From positions 3,420,001 through 3,484,000 of the forward strand of contig JAGUCH010000009.1 of assembly GCA_019096065.1 (NCBI GenBank): a DNA stretch of 64,000 bases. Direction: 5' to 3'. Both the position numbers and the translations under genes were made by a program. Below, piece by piece: positions 33,401 to 46,500 of the stretch (the stretch's first letter is position 1; each line of letters opens with the position of its first letter). Under the pieces are notes generated by a model that saw nothing but the letters and a program-made list of their open reading frames with translations, was not told the origin of the DNA and did no database searches. This DNA is from Paracyclopina nana (Eukaryota; Arthropoda; Copepoda; Cyclopoida; Cyclopettidae).

Positions 33401-36100
33401 CTTCAAAAGGCCCTGCGGAAAAATCGTCAAATGCCATTTTTCGTTGCTTGAAAGTCACCCCGAGCTCATTCATAGCTCGCAGTTTTCATTCATTGGTCCC
33501 ACAGTGGACTCCTGTCTATATATATTGCTCAATCTCAGTCAGCGAAGTAGACAGGGATGCTCTTGAAAAAAAGGAATGCGTGAGGTTTGAAAAAATTGGC
33601 CAGGACCACCTAGAAAGCAGTCATAATGATTAGACTCTCTTGAGGCAAAAGTTTTGAACTGTAACGAGCAAGTCCCGAAGCAGCAACGATTTTTTTGGCT
33701 AAATAAGCCTCAGAAGCTTCAGATCATCACTTTTTTATCTCCTTGCAAAACCACAGCCATTATTTTTTTTTTAGCTTGGACATTATCATTTCGCTTTTGG
33801 ACAAGTCCTCAAATATGCTACGTTTCAGGAGGCCCCAAATTTATCAAGGTCGTTGAAGGTTTCCAAAAGCTTATCAAACGTCAAGTTGGACAAAAAAATA
33901 TAGGAAACATCATTGGCCATTTCTTGGTAATCATAATGAGATATTGATGGGATTGTTGCTCAGAAATACACGCATTTGATTTCTTCCTTAAAAGATACAT
34001 TATGCCAACTAAAAGAATCGTCACCTGAGTCTAATTTATGCCCCCAAATTCCCGATATTCGTGATAACCATCATCTCATCCCAAGCCGCAAAAGCTGAAA
34101 ATCAAGGTCATCTATTTTGAGATTGAGAGGGAAGAAAAAAGTAATTGATGCTGCATGATCAGAAGATATCAAGGAATGAGAGCACTATTTTTTTAAGCGT
34201 CTTGACTGGAAAAATTCTTAATTAATGCAAAAGCTCATTAAAACTACTCCACTGTTTTTGAAAAAAGCACCCAAATTGGATAATGAAGGGTAGAAAGACC
34301 GATTAATCAGCTTCTAGGCAACTTTTGAGACAGTACTCTGGTAGCGTTAACGTGCTTAGACCAATTTGTAAACATATAAACAAAGTCACGTGGTTTTACC
34401 ACGTTCTTGGCCAATTTCCAAACTCTGCTCGGCTGGACGTCAATTCAAGGCTGGGTATGTGAATTTTTTATCACCTTTAATGCTTGAATTTATGTAAAAG
34501 TTCGTTTTTGTGCGCACTCTTTGATGATGGGGGCGGTCTAGTATCCATAAAGCACGTAAAAATATCAGTGATCAAAGGATAGAATTTTGGCTCATGCTCG
34601 GGGGGGTGAATTCATATCTTTTGAATCATCAGTCCCAAGCATAAAGTAGACCGTTTCTCTAGGGTCAAGGCCAAAACTAGCAGCTGAGTCGATGCATTTC
34701 TGATTAGTTTCAATTTGCACTTCATGTCACCCTGGAGACGGTTTTTTCTTCTGAAAAATGCAACTTCTGAATTGAATTTCCAGCCGCTGTGCACAGTGGG
34801 CGGTTGAACGCTAATAAAAGTCGCATGAATTGGCATACTTGTTGACACGAGACATTTACTGCATGTTTAGACTTTAGACATGGCGTTGTTAAACAAGCAA
34901 ATAAAAGCTCAGGATGTTCGATGGTATTTTTTGTGCACACATTCATTCCAGTGATGTTTAGATGCTGCAAATATCCTGTAAAGGGCACAGTTCATCTCGT
35001 TGCTTTCATATTTCAAGCTTTTGTGGCTTTCCTTTTTGTTTTTGGTTGAGCACACAATTGTTTTTGTATGATGAAGCCAAAAAGTGGCTTGAAAGGAAAT
35101 ATGCTGGTAATCCAACTGACCTAATCTACTTTTTTGTCTCGGTCCCATTTTGCAGTGGATGGAAACCCACTGTGCCCCTGAAATTAAAAAGTCGTGAGAA
35201 AAATAGTTGAAGGCGTGGCTGATATGGCAAAAATGCCTGATGTTGATGTGTCCGTTTTGATCCTTATTTTGACATGCTGGTCACTTCCATCTTTTTTGTT
35301 AGCTCGGTTTAATTAGCCAGAGTTCCTTTGGTGGTACTATGGTGCACACATCGAGCTAGGTGTCAGGGAAAGAGCATTAATTTTGAGCTTTTATAATACA
35401 TCTTCAAGGTCAGCAGCAGCAGCGGAGTGAAGCAAAGGAAATGGACTTTGCACAATCAGATGTTTTCACTGGATTCAATACTTGTTGAAGATCATTGGCC
35501 CAAAAGACGTTAGGAATTGGGTTGAAGTTGTGGAGCGAAGTGAGACGACATTCCTGAGGCGGCAATAAAGTTTGGGGGGCAATTTTTGAAGGCATTTACT
35601 CAATGATCGTCCACATAGTAGTGCCAAAAAGTTGCCTGACTTTGGGGGCTACTGATGACACAAAAAAGTCCTGGGCAATTACAGTCGTCAACAACTGCTG
35701 TTATTGTTGTTATTAGCACTCGGCTCCCAGGCAAGGTAAACAAACCGACAAAAAGTTTTGAGTTATGACATTTTAAACTGACACTCCTACTCCATCTTAG
35801 GAATTTTTCAAGGTGAACAAATGGAGCCATAAAGTGTGCACCTCTTAATTTGCCTGAATCACCTATCTTCGGTGCGATTTGAAGCCTTGGACTTCTAGGC
35901 AATTTTGAGCTCCTGGCCACTTTTGGCCTCTAGTCAAAATGATAATCCCACAGGTCTTTAAGGATGTATTAATGACTTCTTTTGCACGAGGATAGTGACT
36001 TATGTTGGGTCTCTGAAAGCTCAATTAACTGCAGATATGAAGAATGCTCTAATTAGTCTGTCAGATGAGAAGGCAGCCATTTTTTGCAACGCCTCTACTG

Positions 36101-36120
36101 CTAGGCTAGGCTAGGCTAGG
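36101..36120. repeat. CTAGG microsatellite
   Basis: Four tandem CTAGG units. Confidence 0.8.
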
Positions 36121-38978
36121 TATGAAAATGGCCAACTTCCTTTTTCTGCCCCCTACTACATAGCATAATAATAACAGCTCAATATTCATTCACTGGGTTA
36201 AACTGCGGCCATCAGTTTGGGTGGCCATAAACTCCAAAAGGCCATATTGACAAGGACCCCCCTTTCCAGTTCGATAACGGTTGAAGGATTTTTATAGAGG
36301 GAGCAAAAAGTGTGACACATAAAATCTGCTTCTCAAAGCTCTGGGATAAATAGTAGTAGTTTTGCTGAGCATAACTCAATTTGTGAAAAATACCAGGGAT
36401 TCCAGGCGCATCACGAAAAAACTTGATAATCAGGCCTTCCTCTGACTGTTTTTGCTATTTTGATCGTCAGCCTCTTGACATGAAAGAATTTTTCTTGACC
36501 TTGGTCAATTTCAAAAAGTTAAAGTGTATCGTGATTTTTAGCCATTTCACGGTATCCCTTCAACTGTCAAAACTGTTTTTTTCTTTTCAGTTTTCGGTTG
36601 AGGCAGCCTTTTTTTCATTCATTTCACTGCACGCGAAATGTATCAAGAATTTGACCATAAATCCCTGCTGCTGCCTACGAGGGCGGAGGATGAACAAACT
36701 GGCAATTTGCATAAGCGTTGTTGAAAATGGGAGCAAAAAACCTGCTAAAAACAAGACCTCCCTATTAGGGGGTCCTGTTCACAAATGGCTATGACACAAC
36801 AACGTCCTTTTGGGGGCCAGAGCCGACAACTGTTGTCTACTCCTCCTCTTTTAAATATAAGCACGAGGGTGCCCCTTCTTTATACAGAAAAAAATGGCTC
36901 AAGAAGACGTTTTCATAATGATAATAATGGGGGCATTATACATGCTTTACCAGCCTCTAATTTGTCCACTTTTGACAAACACAAAATACCCACTACTAGC
37001 CTAGCTGCCCTTGAACCACTTCATCGCCTTGGCTTGGGCAATGTATGCTACAAGCCTAATAAAAATGGTGCTTTCTAATTGAGGAGAAACGATAGAAGTG
37101 ATCCATGCTCGTTTACCTAAAGAAATGACGAATCATACTCCATGTATTAGCAGATTGATCTATTTTCTGATGGAAAATGGTTGGTATTAGCTTGAGATGT
37201 CTTCTTTATCCTAGCACGAAAGTCAATTGAGTGGAGAAACAGCCACTTTTCTTCTCTCTCTTAGAGACCAGAACACACCACTTTTTTCAATTTCCACCCA
37301 GTTGATGACACGTTATGGTGCCAACTTTTTATGGTATCAACTAATAGTTGCTCATCACTGCGAGATCTACAAAAGCTGTTGGCCATTGTGCAGTAATTGT
37401 AGAAAAATCATTGTCTATTTCTCCACAGGAAATCATAACTCAAGGGCAGCAAGGGTCATCATTTTTTCAGACTACTTTTCATGGAAATAAAAAAATCATC
37501 CCCGCCTGTGTTTTTGCGGGAGAGACTTTTTGTCATAAACCACCCGTGATGCTTCTTCTACTATGCCAATGCCAAGGTCTGAATGTCCCTAAAGACTGTT
37601 ATTAAGTTTTTTGTGGTCCATCATGTCGTCAAACTGAATGGTGGTGGAACCTCACGGTCTTGATGGTAATTTTGCTCTGCTGCGGAGAGCAATTCAAACT
37701 GCTATAAAAAGATTACATTCCAACTTTTTCACTACTTGAGAAGAAATTCTTGCGTGAACTTGTGTCAAAGCAAATTGCTTAAATAGTGTAGTGTTGTGTG
37801 TGGTCGTTGCTGTGGTTAATGCATTATTCTTAAGTTACACATTTTTTGGTACGAATTCTACAAGCTGTCAAAAACATATATCACTTATAGTGCATGGATT
37901 CAATTTTGTGTATCATGAAAAACGATCCAGCTCTTCCTCTTCCTCGATGTAAGAGGATACAGCGAAATGGCTACGTAAGAGAGAAAAAATGTATTTCTTA
38001 GTTTTAGCGTATTTGCAAAGCCTGTAATCTTTCTATCAAAGAAACCTTGATTGCTTCACTTCTGAGCCTAAACATCTTCGTATGAAAGCCATTTACGCGT
38101 AGCAGCTTGGCCTTTGATTTCTGCTTTTATTCATTCGTTATTTTTAGGTCCCCACAGAACTCGACTTTTCCTCAACGGTGTATTTTTGTCTGCAGACACC
38201 GCATTACCCTCGCAAATGCATAATTACATTCATAATCTTATAAGTGCTGCAAAAAGTTCGTAAAAAGTTCGTTTTAAGAGAGTTTTTTTGCTAAAAATAC
38301 TTCAGTACCCGTTTGCTACGGTTCATTTATTATCAAAGATTTTTTGTCCTGCCCTGAGCTATTCCGGCGATGTTCTGCTCTGTGCAAATAGATTTCTGGG
38401 GGCGAAATTTGGACAATTCCAAAGGGGTTCAACATGTAGGGGGGTTGATAAAAAAAGGGCTTGGTGCCTTATCTTACTATACGCTTTTCAGACATTAATG
38501 GCTCTCTTTTTGCCAAAAGAATCTCAACTGTTGCCTGCAGCTCTGCTTTTTCACGGTCAAACCCATTTATTTTAGGACTCAAATCATTGAATGATAATGG
38601 GTAATAAAAATCCCCTTTCAAGCTCTGCAAATTATCACTTTTAGCTCTCGCTTTTTATCTCTGCTACAAAAGACTGGCTCAAAGTGGATGAGTTATGGCG
38701 ATCACAACATTTTATCCTTTTTTTATCCACGAATATGGCGTCCATGGACTATACGTACTAGCCCCAGAATAATTCCCTTGGGGTAATCCCTCGAAATATT
38801 ATTATCGAGCCTAATGATTGACGCACTCGAAAGCTCGTACAAATCCATCAAATAAAGCTATCTGACTTTGACAAACAGGAGTAATTTACTTCAATATAGC
38901 ATGATCGATTTCTATACTTATGAAAGGCACGCGACGTCGTAATAAAAAAGGGATATGTGGATATGCTATTTTATATAT

Positions 38979-41448
38979 TTAAGGACTAATGTGGGTCGAC
39001 TCCAATAAATTATCCAGATCTTGTAGCACATTATTGAGATTACTTTTAGCAGTTATGGCGCCAGTTCCCGAGTCGGGAGATGAATTCTTCGAGCTGCTTC
39101 CACTGGAAGAACAGGTGGGAGTCAAAAGTCCAATGGCACTGTCATTATTCTCCTTGTTCATCTCCAAAGAGTCGTTCAAACTGGTTAATCTCCTCTTCAC
39201 CGAGCCGGCTGCTGCGCTGCTGCAGCAGCTGACTTTGTTATTGTCTTTGTTTACTTTTGAGTTTGGCGTTGAGCTCGACTCAACTTTGAAGGGACTGCTC
39301 AGTGATTTGGTGGGAGTGGTGTCAATCGCTGAGCCTTCTTGGCTGCTCAGCCTTTCTGCGCACTCAGCAAGGTCAGTTTTGGTGATTTTGAGCACTTGAA
39401 ACAAGGGAGGAATGTCGAGATTCAAGGCAGCCATGGCCACCACTTTGGGTGAGAAAATTGCTCTGAATGTGGCATATCTACAGCTGAGACTGCAAATGAG
39501 TTTGGATTTTTTCTGAACCTGCTGCTGCTGCAGCTTCGAGCGAGGACTTAACGAGTTGAGTGGCTCCAAATAGTCCAGAGCAATCACAAGGTTGATATCC
39601 CAGTCAAGTTTTGAGAGCACCAGCATTTCCCAAGCCTGCAATGCACAAAAAAGTAATTATGCACTAATTGTGATGTAATAACAATCATTCTCTTGACAGT
39701 AAGAAATAACTAATTATCACTAATTTGTACACAAAAAAATAACATTGGATAGTTTATTTTTCAATTGGCATAAAGTATATCTTTTTTTCTTCTTTTTTTG
39801 CTTTCACTCTTGCTGAAGACTTATTTTGCTAAACACATAAATTATAGGGCTTAACAATAATAGAGTATATGAGAAGCCATTTCTAATAAAAATTCTGCAT
39901 TGAAGAACAGCAGATTTTCATGTTTTCTAGTTGAGCAATTGGAGAACTGACGTCCTTTGTTGGCTGCCTGTGAATAATTGAATCTGAAAGGTGCATGGGG
40001 GAGATTAGTTTCAAGCACGTGCTCCCCCAACTACAACAACTCAACCCCTGACTCAAGATAATCTCACGTAGAATCTAAAAGACCCCATCTTGACCTTTTG
40101 TGAACTCCAAATGAAGTGGTTATGACCTGTACTCTCCGAAAACCACACACACGCAATTGCGGGTGCTTTAAGTAAGTTCCTAATATTTTTGGTTCAGCAG
40201 AGGCAAGAAAACCTTATCAACTACGTACCCTACTTACTTTCATCATTGGCTAATATCCCGTTCATCTGCCCCCAAATTCCTTACGATAATGCACGCCGAA
40301 CGCCTTACGGAAAGGAGAAAAATTGTCTTATGACAAACACAAAAGTTAACTTCTGCTGATGCTAATACTTTGGAAAAAACGGGTCAATTTTAAGATTATT
40401 GAAAAGTAAACACTCACAAAGCTTATTTCAATTTCAGTGCCAAACTTGTTATTTCTGAATCAATATTCATCACACAAATTCATATGAACCAACTCGAAAA
40501 TTGCAGAGTTACTACGTATAAGATACAGCTGAAATAATCAAAGTTTTTCTGAATTTTGCCCAAAATTTGTTAACTCGATTCCTGGTTCAACTAGTTGAGA
40601 AGCCCTTCTTAAGTGGTTTGATAGCAAAACTCCTTTGCCTTATTACAATTTTTTACTTTCCGAAAAGCAACTTTGCACATGAACGGGATATAAGCACCTT
40701 TCAATTATTTGGTTGGGTTCATTTGGCCACTTATTATATTAGAGGCAAGAATTTTCCTTATTGGCTCCAAGAAGTGATACACTATGGCTCATTATCTTCC
40801 GCGTCTTTGATCGTAGCATGGTTGCGGTTGTTATCGCTTCTTATTTACTGACATCGCAACCTCGTCAGTAAATAAGAACCGATAACAACCGCAACCATGC
40901 TACGATCAAAGACGCGGAAGATAATGAGCCGATATATCATGCTTGATTGGAAAACGGATTTCTCATAAAGTTAATTTCAGAATGGCGGTTTTTCCTATGC
41001 GCTCAAGACATATTTTGGGATTTACCTGAAGCTCGGGAATAGTAATGGCATTGTCAGTATAGTCCACAATTTGGGCCTCCGTTAAGCCCCTCTCTTGGCG
41101 TCTGACCTTTGCGGCGAGTAAAAGGCAAGCACTGGCCAATAATTGCACTTGATTATCGAGGATGGGGCAAATGTCCAGAAAACAGTCCATTACTGAGACG
41201 GAATGGAGGAAAACGTCCAGATGGACTCCAGAGTCGATGACCACCTCGTACATCCACTCAGAAGCCAGATCTCGGTGCTCGTAACTGATCTCCTCACTGT
41301 TTATCATCTGTTTTTCGCCAGTCTTCCGCTTGTTGCACTTTAATGCCAAGTTTGGCTGCGACCAAAATCGCTCCTCGCGTTCCATTAGCACTTCCAGCTG
41401 ATCTTTCACGCCAGCTGGAATCATTTCGGCGTCACCAGACATTTTCAT
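38979..41448 (-). CDS. Divergent D-type cyclin (second copy)
   Basis: Two exons, 41448-41026 and 39635-38979; 359 residues from the MKMSG start. A GTAAGT donor at 41636-41631 and pyrimidine-rich acceptors near 41518 and 41464 suggest a spliced 5' UTR exon. The cyclin box is recognisable but divergent: HRDLASEWMYEVV, QLLASACLLLAAKVRRQE, LTEAQIVDYTDNAI, then after the intron AWEMLVLSKLDWDIN. YTDNAI and KLDWDIN are specific to D cyclins. The N terminus lacks LxCxE (it has LKCNK). The C-terminal half is Ser/Thr-rich, with a KEN sequence (MNKENND) and several Thr-Pro and Ser-Pro sites that could mark regulated turnover. The intron position and phase match the canonical copy, indicating duplication. 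The 1,390-bp intron contains two transposable elements. Confidence 0.88.
40253..40691. mobile_element. TATCCCGTTCATGTGC MITE, copy B (439 bp)
   Basis: Same family and orientation as copy A (29702-30134). It lies in the intron of the divergent cyclin D and ends 94 bp before a 145-bp hairpin element. Confidence 0.8.
40786..40930. mobile_element. 145-bp near-perfect hairpin MITE (GGCTCATTATC ends)
   Basis: The arms GGCTCATTATCTTCCGCGTC... and ...GACGCGGAAGATAATGAGCC pair over about 68 bp with a short loop. It is in the intron of the divergent cyclin D. Two copies of the same length lie at 63531-63675 and 63822-63966. Confidence 0.9.
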
Positions 41449-41637
41449 ATGACAATTGTCTGCAAAAGCGTTGAAAAAGCAATTAAAACCGCTTCCCTTT
41501 CCAAAGAGAAAGCTGCTGCAGGAGAAAGACAATTATAATTACATAAGTGACAAAAGCTTGTAGCATGATACAGAGAGCAGGAAAACAATGAAGTTGCTAC
41601 ACATACCGAGGCTATTCAATTAGAGAAAAAACTTACT

Positions 41638-42442
41638 TGTTGCTGTGGTAAGTGAATGTCCTCAAGAGGATTTTGGTGTTGCTGGAGGAGGCCTCAAAAC
41701 AACCGTGAAAAGAGGCCTTGCAAGTGTTCCGTCCATGTAATAAAGGCTGGATTTGCTCAATTTATATATGCACCTCAACGAAATCAAAATGACAATTTTC
41801 GCAGCTACGATTTTTGGTGGGCCACCACACAACTGTTGCTTCGCGGCTGCTGCCAAAACTAGTAACTGCTAAAAGTTTCCCGCCGTTTTTCCCATCTGCG
41901 CCGCCAAAAGTCTTTTGGCCGTTTAAAACTGTAATGTTCATCCCCTTCAAAGTGAGCCAAGATCCACCAAAGGAGGTGCCGACATTTGTGCCGCCATCAT
42001 TTTTTATTTCGAAGAAGGATCAGGCGTCTTTTTCGAAGATGATTTCGCTTGATGCACCAAAAAGTGGAATAGAAAGCACTTTTAAAGAATTCACCTTTCA
42101 GTTTGAATTTCGTAGGAATTACAGTGGACAGACCCGGAGTACATCCACCTTGGCAGCCGAAAATGGATGGCATCAGCTGTAGAAAGGAATTTTTTCAGCC
42201 GGTGGCTGCTCGGGATGACGGCGGTCGGTCGGGAATAGCAACTTGCGGATTGGTCCCTCAAAAAGTTCGTTAAAACCTGGAGTAACCGCGAGTCGCGAGC
42301 TCAGACGCCGTTCGTTCCTATGCAGTCTCGATTTGTCAAAATTAATGGGTAATTAAACCCATAATTGCCATTTCCCTCCTTTTTTGCGCACATCTTCGAA
42401 CGTAGCATGCAGCCTCCAAAGTAGGGACGTTTTAATGTCAAA
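41638..42442. other. 5' flank of divergent cyclin D
   Basis: Probable promoter and 5' UTR exon of the cyclin on the minus strand, whose donor follows position 41637. A 122-codon plus-strand frame (41814-42182) has no recognisable domain. Confidence 0.4.
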
Positions 42443-42677
42443 AGGGCGATCCCATATTCGAATTTTTAGTCAAGTTACGTTGCTAAAACAGCAACCATAC
42501 TTGATCAGTTAAGTTCAGCTTGTTCTAGCCAAGTTCGGTTCGTTTTAGCAATGTTCAGTTGACCGCTGAGCTGACACACCAACGCGTTGTACATCAGCAG
42601 CTGATGAGCAAAGTTAGCTTTTCTCTATCAAGCAAGCTTCAGCTACTACGCATATAGGGCGTTCTCATATTGGACTT

Positions 42678-42795
42678 TAGCTTACCAAAACCTGATTTTG
42701 GTTAACCAAAAACCAGTTTTCGGTAGGTAGCCACTACATAGAGCTTTACTAAAACCAGTTTTTGGTTAACCAAAATCAGGTTTTGGTAAGCTAAA
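42678..42795. repeat. 118-bp palindrome inserted in the left terminal repeat
   Basis: Runs from TAGCTTACCAAAACCTGATT to AATCAGGTTTTGGTAAGCTA and folds on itself around CACTACATAGAGC. The right end of the transposon lacks it. It is closely similar to the core of the MITE at 57166-57326. Confidence 0.85.
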
Positions 42796-42904
42796 CCCCA
42801 CTTAGCATTTTTGCGTTCCTCAGGTCGGTTTTGAATTGTCACTAAGTACTTGAAAATGCTACCTAATGACGACCAAGCTCGAGATAAGCGGTCCGAAAAG
42901 GTTG

Positions 42905-43165
42905 AGCTCAGGAAGTAGTTTCAGGTAGCTTATTATCTAATGGCTACCTTACAAGTTGGTGAATAGGTTAGTGGTTGAACGTGAAAAGACTGTCACTAGG
43001 CCATTTCAGGTACAAGGCCGGTTCCTTCTATCGATCAAGTTCCAGGTGCAAGACGTAGTATTTCCTACTTGTTCATGAGTGTAAAGGTCATAATAAGGCC
43101 GCCTAATCATTTCTTTTCAGGTTGAAGCCTTTGAGCCACCCCAATCGTGACCAGGTTGAAGCCCG
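42905..43165. repeat. Left subterminal repeat motifs of the 8-kb element
   Basis: Copies of CAGGTRCAARGC-like words at about 43007, 43043, 43117 and 43153 match words at about 50382, 50405, 50475 and 50498 near the other end. EnSpm/CACTA elements typically carry such subterminal protein-binding repeats. Confidence 0.55.
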
Positions 43166-43520
43166 CTTACGGCCTACCCGTTGGAACCGTTGCTAGGCCT
43201 TCTAGGCCTTTGAACTGAAAATATTGTATTCAACCTAAATTCAACCTAATTGTGATGATGAAGTATGTGATTATGTAATTAGTAATGTATTTATTCACCA
43301 GATGAATAGCATAGCACTCGTTTTCTTATCCGAAACGTCAAAAATAATTGCATAAGTATATACACGTTAGCTAGTCACTTGTCAGCATGCAATTAGCAAT
43401 GCAGTACATGTCATTGTTGAAATTGAGGAATTTGCTGAATGCCAAGTGACAGCGCTAGGTCATTGAACACGTAATAATAATTTTCTCTCGAGGCGGCTAT
43501 ATCGATCTTCTCTCAAAGGC

Positions 43521-46500
43521 TTACTGCTCCGGTTGCTTGGGGGGAGTCTTAATGTTGTCTTCAGTAAGTTCATCCGAGCTTGACGTCATAACAGGAGCTG
43601 GATCATCTTGCACAGTCTTTGTTGCTGACTTCTTGCCTGAAGTACTCGGCTGGCTAGTCGTAGGACCTCCAGTGCTGGTTGAAGGCAAGTCAGACTGAAA
43701 GAAGGAGAGAAATGAAAGATGATAGCGAGGTGTAAAGAAACTATGTACGACTTAGATACATATTGCAAACAGATGAGAAGGTAATGAAAAGATAAAGAAG
43801 AAAAAAGGATGAAACTTAGGGACTCACTGGAGGCACTTGCGAGCGGCGTTTTGCCTCCCTCGCAAAGTAGGCTCTAGCTTTTTCAATCTCCTTCTCCCTA
43901 CGGGCCTCTAGCTCGGCAGTATTGTCTGCTCGGAAGTCATCATCACTGTCGCCAAGATCAATCTGAGTGACTTTCATGACCTTTGAGGACGGCTTCTTTG
44001 CTCCTTTGAACTGAGTGAATGGGTAGCGCTTAGTTGGAGAAACTGAAGCTGAGCGACGTTTCCTTTGTGGCTCGTCCTCAACCTGCTCTTGCTCGTCCAC
44101 GGCCTGATCACGTTCGGCATCAACAGTCCTCTTACGTCCTTTCTTGACAAGCTGATCCACATAAAGATGTGGAATGTTGTTGTGAGCATCCCCAGACAGT
44201 CGCTGCACAAGCGCAACAATGTCTTTATTCCTTGTCTTCGCCATATCATAAAGCAGTGGAAGCTATAGATAACAATGTATTCTTAAACTAGTTTGCCCCA
44301 ATCAGAAAGTGTATAACATATAAAAAGATTTACCTCAGGTACAGAGTCCGGGAGCGATTCATAAGCCAGGTTGAATGGATCATAGCCCAACAGGTAAGCC
44401 CCAGCCATAATCAGGTCGATCATCTCATCGGGAGTAACCTCAACGCCTTGATTTCTGAACATGTCAGTCAGTCGCTGATCCTTCGGTACATAAATTCGGT
44501 CTCCTTCCTTCTTAGAGTTGAACGCCTTAGTCATCTCACTCCTCTTAATGACAGCCTTGGCATGAGTAGCCCGGGACACAGGAGGTTTCACACTATTTGG
44601 CAAAGCATGCTTGTTTGCTTGGTAGAACCGAAAGTCCCAATCAACGACCAATTCGCCAGCCTCTTGATAGTCAGGACTTTGCAAGGCAGCATTAGTCAAG
44701 AACGCTCCGTACTCGTTAGAAAAATTTTTAGAGCTAGGAGTCTGAATGTCGTTGAAGTGATGGCTGTCACTTTCTGGGTCAAGCTTCTTTAAGACACAAA
44801 GCCGAGGCATCAATCTCTTGAAAATCATACTGAAGTATCCCTTCATCAGGGGCCTTTTAATGAAGGTCAGCATCCTCAGCGAGCTAATTAAATAGTTATA
44901 GTAAGAGACAGCTAGTCGCAAATGCTATAGTGTTGTTATAAATAATTACTTGTTGTTCAGGCCGACGATCAAGTGCGCACGAGCTAGTTGCGTGAAGCAA
45001 TTCATCAAACAGTTCCTGGCCAGGAATACGTTCATGTTCTTGAGCGGGAGACTATCCAAAGTTGGCGTGATGTATTCAACAAGTTGCTCCTAATAAAGAG
45101 GTCAACATCGCAAAGTACTTATTTCACTACTACCTAATTACTTACTTGAACTACGAAGAAAGCAAAGAAAACATCAGCCGTTTTTCCCATTAGATTAAAG
45201 GGAATCACCCGAAAGAGAATCCCCCACGCCTGACTCTTTGCTTCTGGATTGGCAGCAATGTTTCCAAGGGTATTGACCTTGGCTTGTTCAGTCAGCGACA
45301 AGTTGGCAATATTTTCATGGATATCCCTTGTTTGCAATTTGAGGGCCTAAACGATTACGCATTTGGTAATTATACGCTTACAAATCTAAATGCGACCTGA
45401 GCAGACATGGATAAAAGGTACTTACATTGAAGCCTTGTAGTTTGTTGTCGACCTTCTTGCGCAACTTGTCAAACTTGTCGTCATACTTCTTTTCAAGCGC
45501 GTTCGACTTTTTGATCATCCATTTCTGGAGAGTGATTAGAGCCTGCATTATCTCCTCATTTGTAGGATTTCCACTTGACACAATCACGTATCCAGCTTCT
45601 TCAGTTGCGGGATCGTAGTCAGGGTCGTCATCCCTGTTGAGGTCAACAGTGTCCTCAAGATCCTCAGTCTCATCCAAGACTCTTTGGCGCCTCTCCTCTG
45701 CAGCAAAACGCTTGGCTCGATCAATAGCCTCAGCTAGCGCATCATCGTCAATAACTCGTTCCAGCTCTTGTGGCATCAGACTTTTGGTGCGGACTAGCTC
45801 TTCGCTCGCTCTCTTTTCTTGGTCCATCGCAATGTGTTCAGCAATTACTGCTGAAGGATCAAAGACACTGCAAGTTGTTGGTGGCTGAACAGAAGGTTCG
45901 TTCGTCGGTACCGAAACCTCATATACGACCTCAGCGACTACTTCCTCTTGGTTCGGATCATTAGGAGCTGCTTCCTCTGTGGCGCTTTCTTGAGATGGCT
46001 CCAAGAAGTCAATAGGTACTTCAGTTTCGATTCCATCTTTGTACTCGACGATGCGCGTTGTTGGCTCCTGGAACGCTTCGTTCAGCGTCAATGTTGTTGG
46101 CGTCTCCTTAACGACTGAAATTCCCTTGGGGAGCATTTTCTTGGCGGCAACCTAAACGTTAATTGACATGTAATCGAAAATGTGGACATCATAAAATTTT
46201 AGGCCGTTAATACTCACGATGGCTGGATCGTCATGGGTGATTTTCTCCTTCAGACTTTTCTGGACATAACCTGGCTCGGCGTCCTCATCCTTATCAGTGA
46301 TTGGAGCGGCGCTCTGTTCAATCATCCTTCGAGTTTGAATCTTGTCCAAACGCGGGAAACGAAACTTCTCGCCAGGTAGCCGTCTTACGTAGTCGATGTT
46401 CCCCATGATCTTCTCATACCAGTGCTCCACCATGTTTTGGTAGTCCGCACTGATGTGCTTCATGTCGCCCTCGGTAATCTCCTCATTCAATTCGTCCATG

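Larger units (their letters stand above)
26916..38978. other. 12-kb gene-poor spacer between convergent cyclin genes
   Basis: No conserved coding exon found on either strand; the open frames are short and have no domains. It contains a possible small secreted peptide (27098-27298), a 433-bp MITE (29702-30134), a cluster of CACAGTGG words (29.2-35.2 kb) including a 98-bp element (30361-30458), and a four-unit CTAGG run (36101-36120). The rest is AT-rich with no structure I recognise. Confidence 0.5.

Noticed and set aside
41814-42182. 122-codon plus-strand ORF upstream of the divergent cyclin
   Set aside because: Low-complexity composition, no domain, overlaps the probable cyclin promoter.
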